From the NCBI RefSeq assembly GCF_016811995.1, contig NZ_CP069159.1, positions 2,418,001 through 2,482,000 of the forward strand: a DNA stretch of 64,000 nt, given 5' to 3'. Below are positions 59,970 to 64,000 of this stretch, piece by piece. Positions within the stretch are counted from its first letter, which is position 1, and every line of letters starts with the position of its first letter. The notes beneath the pieces were generated by a model that worked only from the letters and a program-made list of their open reading frames with translations, searched no databases and was not told the DNA's origin. Source of the DNA: Citrobacter sp. R56 (GTDB lineage Bacteria > Pseudomonadota > Gammaproteobacteria > Enterobacterales > Enterobacteriaceae). A program made the position numbers and the translations under genes.

Positions 59970-60800
59970 GTGGCGCGAATAAACCGAATTTCGATCACGC
60001 TCTGTGCTTTGCTTTTTTCCACACTCTCTTTCACATCCCCGGCTAATGCTTCCCGGCAAACCAGGGAGACGCCTGCTGTTTCTCATGTGACGAAAACGGC
60101 AGATAAACATAAGAACGCGACGGCCAGTAAAAAAACAACCAAAACCAGTCAGAAAACCGTCAAAAAAGCCGTTAACAAAACCAGCGTAAAAACGGCCTCT
60201 TCGTCCAAAAAACGTACTGCCACGCCAGCGAAAACCACCAAAAGCGCACATCGCCGCGTCTCTTCCACAACCGCAAAAACAGCCGCCGTCACCTGGACCG
60301 AAAAATGCACGCCACGCAAAGGCCGCAAGCCCCATTGTGTGAAGGTGAAAGAGACCGCACCAACTTCGCTTGCCGATGCGCATAAGGTCAGAGTACAGAA
60401 AGCGACCAAAACGGCAATGTCCACGTTGATGAATCAGATTGGCAAACCGTATCACTGGGGCGGCACGTCGCCACGCACCGGTTTTGATTGCAGCGGTCTG
60501 GTCTGGTACGCCTATAAAGATCTGGTGAAGTTCCGTATTCCGCGTACGGCAAATGAAATGTACCACCTACGCGATGCCTCACCGATTGAGCGTGATGAAC
60601 TGAAGAATGGCGATCTGGTCTTCTTCCGGACCCAGGGGCGCGGTACTGCGGATCACGTCGGCGTGTATGTCGGCAATGGCAAATTTATCCAGTCCCCCCG
60701 TTCAGGACAGGAAATTCAGATAACCTCATTAAGCGAAGATTACTGGCAACGCCACTATGTCGGCGCCCGCCGTGTCATGACGCCCAAAACCATTCGTTAA
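59970..60800 (+). CDS. mepH: Murein DD-endopeptidase MepH
   Basis: Periplasmic NlpC/P60 endopeptidase that cuts D-Ala-mDAP crosslinks during wall growth. 276 residues, GTG start at 59970 behind AGAGGA. A signal peptide (to ~27) is followed by a very Lys/Thr-rich linker (~30-120) and the NlpC/P60 domain with catalytic Cys in RTGFDCSGLVWYAY (~172), His in ADHVGVYVG and the third residue further on. The basic linker may bind murein. Confidence 0.95.
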   Translation: MARINRISITLCALLFSTLSFTSPANASRQTRETPAVSHVTKTADKHKNATASKKTTKTSQKTVKKAVNKTSVKTASSSKKRTATPAKTTKSAHRRVSSTTAKTAAVTWTEKCTPRKGRKPHCVKVKETAPTSLADAHKVRVQKATKTAMSTLMNQIGKPYHWGGTSPRTGFDCSGLVWYAYKDLVKFRIPRTANEMYHLRDASPIERDELKNGDLVFFRTQGRGTADHVGVYVGNGKFIQSPRSGQEIQITSLSEDYWQRHYVGARRVMTPKTIR

Positions 60801-60926
60801 TCCCTTACCCTGTTGTTTACGCAACAGGGTAAGTTCTTCTTTTGCATCACCTTTCAATTTGCTACCCTATCCTTACGTACTTTATGGCTATTGTACGTAC
60901 CCATATTAATAATAAGGAGAGAAGCA

Positions 60927-61508
60927 ATGTCGTTCGAATTACCTGCATTACCGTATGCCAAAGACGCGCTGGCACCTCACATTTCCGCTGAGACGCTGGA
61001 ATACCACTACGGCAAACATCATCAAACCTATGTGACGAATCTCAATAACCTGATCAAAGGTACCGCCTTTGAAGGTAAATCACTGGAAGAGATCGTCCGC
61101 AGTTCAGAAGGTGGCGTATTCAATAACGCAGCCCAGGTCTGGAACCACACGTTCTACTGGAACTGCCTGGCCCCGAACGCAGGTGGGGAACCAACTGGTA
61201 AACTGGCTGACGCTATCGCCGCGTCCTTCGGTAGCTTTGCTGAATTCAAAGCACAGTTCACCGATGCTGCGATTAAAAACTTCGGTTCCGGCTGGACCTG
61301 GCTGGTAAAAGGGGCTGATGGCAAACTGGCTATCGTTTCTACGTCCAACGCGGGCACCCCGCTGACCACGGATGCCACCCCGCTGATGACCGTTGACGTG
61401 TGGGAACATGCTTACTACATCGACTACCGTAATGCCCGTCCTGGCTACCTGGAGCATTTCTGGGCGCTGGTAAACTGGGAATTCGTTGCGAAGAACTTCG
61501 CGGCGTAA
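60927..61508 (+). CDS. sodB: Iron superoxide dismutase SodB
   Basis: Cytoplasmic Fe-SOD of 193 residues. Metal ligands: His27 in [10 protein letters not shown], His74 in WNHTFYWN, Asp157/His161 in [12 protein letters not shown]. The start at 60927 has an AAGGAGAG ribosome site; 38 open codons upstream are not homologous. In E. coli the sRNA RyhB represses sodB by pairing near the start codon, and the GAGAAGCAATG context here would allow it, but this was not tested. Confidence 0.98.
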   Translation: MSFELPALPYAKDALAPHISAETLEYHYGKHHQTYVTNLNNLIKGTAFEGKSLEEIVRSSEGGVFNNAAQVWNHTFYWNCLAPNAGGEPTGKLADAIAASFGSFAEFKAQFTDAAIKNFGSGWTWLVKGADGKLAIVSTSNAGTPLTTDATPLMTVDVWEHAYYIDYRNARPGYLEHFWALVNWEFVAKNFAA

Positions 61509-61517
61509 ATACGACAA

Positions 61518-61550
61518 CGCAGAAGGGTTTCCTTCTGCGTTTTTATTTTC
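61518..61550 (+). terminator. Terminator of sodB
   Basis: Perfect 9-bp stem CGCAGAAGG / CCTTCTGCG with loop GTTT and a T-rich tail (TTTTTATTTT), just after the sodB stop. Confidence 0.93.
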
Positions 61551-61561
61551 AACTCAATCGT

Positions 61562-62728
61562 TTAGTTGGCGACATATGCCGTTTCAGGCTGCCTTCTCGC
61601 TGACACAAAGACCAGCAATAACGCCAGCCCTGCCACAATGGCGCCCATCACCGGAACAAAGCTATACCCCAGACCGCCGGAAATCACCGCGCCGCCTGCC
61701 GCCGCGCCTAACGCATTCCCAAGATTAAATGCCCCGATATTCACCGACGAAGACAACCCCGGCGCTTCACTGGCGACACGCATCACGCGCATCTGCAAAG
61801 GCGGGACGACGGCAAATGTTGCCGCACCCCACACCACCATACTGAACGCAGCCCCCAGGTCATTGCGCGCCAGGAATGGAATGGCCAGCATGATAACCAT
61901 CAACAGCAGTAAGAAACCTTTCAGAGTACCGTTGACGGAACGATCGGCCAGTTTGCCGCCTAAATAGTTGCCGATCGAAAAACCAACGCCGATCAGCACT
62001 AACATCGCGGTGACAAAGGCAGGCGTAGCATGGGCAATGTTTTGCAGAACGGGTGAAATATAGGTGTAGAGGGTGAACATTGCCCCCGCGCCCAGCACGA
62101 TGGTGAGCAGCGCAGAAAGCACCTGTGGGCGTAACAAGACAGCCAGTTCTTTACGAACATCAGGTCGTTCCCCTGCGCCGCCTTTCGGCAGAGAGAAGAA
62201 CAAACTGAGCATCGCAATCACACCCAGCCCAGCGGTCGCTAAAAACGACATCCGCCAGCCAATGGTTTCCCCAAGCCATGTGGCAGCAGGCACGCCGCCG
62301 ATGTTTGCAATGGTCAGTCCCATAAACATCGTCGCCACGGCGCTGGCCTGTTTATGTTTCGGCACCACACTGGCCGCCACGACCGAACCCAGTCCGAAAA
62401 ACGCGCCGTGATTAAGACTGGACAAAATGCGCGATAGCATCAGGGTGGTGTAATCCGGCGCAATGGCCGACAGGACGTTGCCCAGCGTAAAAATAGCCAT
62501 CAGAAAAATCAGCGCATTACGACGAGCACGGTGTGAAAGCAGCAGGGTCATCAACGGCGCGCCCACCATCACGCCCACCGCATAAGCGCTGATGAGCATC
62601 CCGGCGGCGGGAATAGAAACATTTACGCCATGCGCAATGACGGGCAACAGCCCCATCGGAGAGAATTCCGTGGTCCCAATACCAAATGCGCCAATCGCAA
62701 GCGCCAGTAAGGGGTAATTGATTTTCAT
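61562..62728 (-). CDS. ydhP: MFS transporter YdhP
   Basis: A 388-residue major facilitator of the drug:H+ antiporter-1 (AraJ-like) group with 12 membrane segments; motif-like stretches are GTTEFSPMGLLPVIA in helix 1, GAPLMTLLLSHRARRNALI (loop 2-3) and GGVPAATWLGETIGWRMSF. The substrate is unknown (arabinose or purine analogues have been proposed for relatives). The start at 62728 (MKINYPLL) matches E. coli; 12 open codons upstream are dropped. Confidence 0.92.
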   Translation of the reverse strand: MKINYPLLALAIGAFGIGTTEFSPMGLLPVIAHGVNVSIPAAGMLISAYAVGVMVGAPLMTLLLSHRARRNALIFLMAIFTLGNVLSAIAPDYTTLMLSRILSSLNHGAFFGLGSVVAASVVPKHKQASAVATMFMGLTIANIGGVPAATWLGETIGWRMSFLATAGLGVIAMLSLFFSLPKGGAGERPDVRKELAVLLRPQVLSALLTIVLGAGAMFTLYTYISPVLQNIAHATPAFVTAMLVLIGVGFSIGNYLGGKLADRSVNGTLKGFLLLLMVIMLAIPFLARNDLGAAFSMVVWGAATFAVVPPLQMRVMRVASEAPGLSSSVNIGAFNLGNALGAAAGGAVISGGLGYSFVPVMGAIVAGLALLLVFVSARRQPETAYVAN

Positions 62729-62865
62729 ACGTCGACTCCGCTGAACCGTGCCGCGAAGCGACACCCGATAAGAGCCAAAAGCATGACATCAATCACAAAA
62801 ATGATAAAGTTAACAGAATGGCAAAAGACTTTTGCTGATTTAGTAACAATGAAGGGGTAACGAGA

Positions 62866-62887
62866 TGAGGGAGAGCACGCTCCCTCA
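62866..62887. repeat. Inverted repeat downstream of ynhF
   Basis: TGAGGGAG / CTCCCTCA with a 6-base loop lies just after the ynhF stop on the leftward strand; it may end the ynhF transcript, though the T-tract is poor. Confidence 0.55.
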
Positions 62888-62894
62888 CGGTAAA

Positions 62895-62984
62895 TCAGTG
62901 CAGTGCGGCGGTCAGACCACCCGCTACGATCAGGCCCAGAACAATAATAGTGGTTACTAACGAAAACTTCAGATCGGTGCTCAT
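62895..62984 (-). CDS. ynhF: Small membrane protein YnhF
   Basis: A 29-residue one-helix membrane protein (starts MSTDLKFSLVTTIIVLGLI, ends GGLTAALH). An AAAGGAGCAA ribosome site lies before the ATG. E. coli YnhF is a small protein that retains N-formyl-Met and is stress-affected; the function is unknown. Confidence 0.92.
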   Translation of the reverse strand: MSTDLKFSLVTTIIVLGLIVAGGLTAALH

Positions 62985-63221
62985 CAAATTTGCTCCTTTT
63001 TATTCCCACACAAAAAGTGATATTGCGCATTTTTACACACTTGGATGTAAAAATCTCCCAGGATTTATATTGATAACCACTTTTAACTCTTCCCCTTTTC
63101 GTCAAGATCAGACAAAATTCCACGCTTACTTGATTAGCGTACCGGCCATTGACCCCCTCCTGACGTTTCGTGTCGTTTTCCCGGCGTGCCGCAACCCTGA
63201 TGTTGCGATAAGGGTGTGTAA

Positions 63222-63237
63222 AGGCAAACGTTTACCT
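63222..63237. promoter_or_regulatory. PurR operator purRo1
   Basis: AGGCAAACGTTTACCT, a near-perfect PUR box (consensus ACGCAAACGTTTGCGT), 44 bp before the purR start; it matches the known autoregulatory site. Confidence 0.85.
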
Positions 63238-63280
63238 ACAGTATTTTCAGGAGTTTGGATATGGTCTGGAGTGAAATGTA

Positions 63281-64000
63281 ATGGCAACAATTAAAGATGT
63301 AGCGAAGCGAGCAAACGTTTCCACTACAACCGTATCACATGTAATTAACAAAACGCGTTTTGTCGCAGAAGAGACACGCAATGCTGTCTGGGCAGCAATC
63401 AAAGAATTGCACTACTCCCCGAGTGCCGTCGCCCGCAGCCTGAAGGTGAATCACACCAAATCTATCGGCCTGCTGGCAACCAGCAGTGAAGCCGCCTATT
63501 TTGCTGAGATTATTGAAGCCGTTGAGAAAAACTGCTTCCAGAAAGGCTACACTCTGATCCTTGGCAATGCCTGGAATAATCTTGAAAAACAACGGGCCTA
63601 CCTTTCCATGATGGCACAAAAGCGTGTGGATGGTCTGCTGGTTATGTGTTCGGAATATCCAGAGTCTCTGCTCTCCATGCTTGAAGAGTATCGCCATATT
63701 CCCATGGTGGTTATGGATTGGGGCGAAGCGAAAGCTGACTTTACCGATACGGTCATTGATAACGCGTTCGAAGGCGGTTATATGGCCGGTCGTTATCTGG
63801 TGGAGCGCGGTCATCGTGAAATCGGCGTCATTCCTGGCCCGATGGAGCGTAACACGGGTGCTGGCCGCCTGGCGGGCTTTATGAAGGCGATGGACGAAGC
63901 ACTGATAAAAGTCCCGGAAAACTGGATTGTGCAGGGCGATTTTGAACCTGAGTCTGGTTATCGTGCAATGCAGCAAATCCTCTCTCAGACCCATCGCCCT
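63281..64000 (+). CDS. purR: Purine repressor PurR, 3' truncated by window edge
   Basis: LacI-family repressor that, with hypoxanthine or guanine, represses purine synthesis genes and itself. The window holds the first 240 of about 341 codons: the N-terminal helix-turn-helix [23 protein letters not shown] with the hinge helix, and most of the corepressor-binding domain. Two PUR boxes overlap its promoter and early coding sequence. Confidence 0.97.
   Translation, partial: MATIKDVAKRANVSTTTVSHVINKTRFVAEETRNAVWAAIKELHYSPSAVARSLKVNHTKSIGLLATSSEAAYFAEIIEAVEKNCFQKGYTLILGNAWNNLEKQRAYLSMMAQKRVDGLLVMCSEYPESLLSMLEEYRHIPMVVMDWGEAKADFTDTVIDNAFEGGYMAGRYLVERGHREIGVIPGPMERNTGAGRLAGFMKAMDEALIKVPENWIVQGDFEPESGYRAMQQILSQTHRP
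63309..63324. promoter_or_regulatory. PurR operator purRo2 inside the coding region
   Basis: GAGCAAACGTTTCCAC lies at codons ~10-15 of purR; it corresponds to the second autoregulatory operator known in E. coli purR. Confidence 0.8.

Overview
This window reads as a chromosomal segment of an enteric bacterium of the Escherichia/Salmonella/Citrobacter group, close to the replication terminus. Most genes and their order match, from memory, the E. coli K-12 block tqsA-pntBA-ydgH-ydgI-folM-ydgC-rstA ... rstB-tus-fumC-fumA-manA-ydgA-malI-malXY-add-ydgJ-blr-cnu-ydgK-rsxABCDGE-nth-dtpA-gstA-pdxY-tyrS-pdxH-mliC-anmK-slyB-slyA-ydhIJK-sodC-ydhF-ydhL-nemR-nemA-gloA ... rnt-grxD-mepH-sodB-ydhP-ynhF-purR. 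It is not E. coli itself: uidABC/uidR/hdhA are missing between ydgA and malI, and lhr is missing between rnt and grxD. Divergence of the proteins from K-12 would suit Citrobacter or a close relative; this species call is an inference.

Layout. 1-8.9 kb: truncated tqsA, the transhydrogenase operon pntAB, ydgH, a basic amino acid antiporter gene, folM, ydgC and the response regulator gene rstA. 8.9-13.9 kb: a 5-kb accessory island that separates rstA from its partner kinase gene rstB. It holds a small glutathione peroxidase gene, an AT-rich group of unknown membrane or helix-rich proteins, an MFS efflux gene divergent from an AraC-type regulator, and a dead tyrosine integrase whose reading frame is broken by an expanded 7-bp tandem repeat. 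13.9-27.5 kb: rstB, the TerB fork barrier with tus, two fumarases, manA, ydgA, the MalI-controlled malXY pair with two clear operators, and add. 27.6-36.5 kb: ydgJ, blr, cnu, ydgK and the Rsx electron-transport operon with nth; rsxC carries six 93-bp repeats. 37-52.8 kb: dtpA, gstA, pdxY/tyrS, pdxH, mliC, anmK, slyB/slyA, the ydhIJK efflux-type operon, sodC, ydhF, ydhL and the nemR-nemA-gloA electrophile-detoxification operon.

52.8-57.8 kb: a second accessory insertion, a compact four-gene chaperone-usher fimbrial operon (pilin, chaperone, usher, two-domain tip adhesin) read leftwards, with a 730-bp AT-rich leader region between it and rnt. 58.5-64 kb: rnt, grxD, mepH, sodB, ydhP, ynhF and the first 240 codons of purR with its two operators.

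The regulatory signals recognised by eye include the MalI, NemR and PurR operators, a PhoP box before slyB and a weaker one before rstA, TerB, several rho-independent terminators and REP/BIME palindromes. The least understood parts are the rstA/rstB island (especially 9.6-10.8 kb) and the leader between the fimbrial operon and rnt. All family names come from recognition of the translated sequences; no database search was possible.
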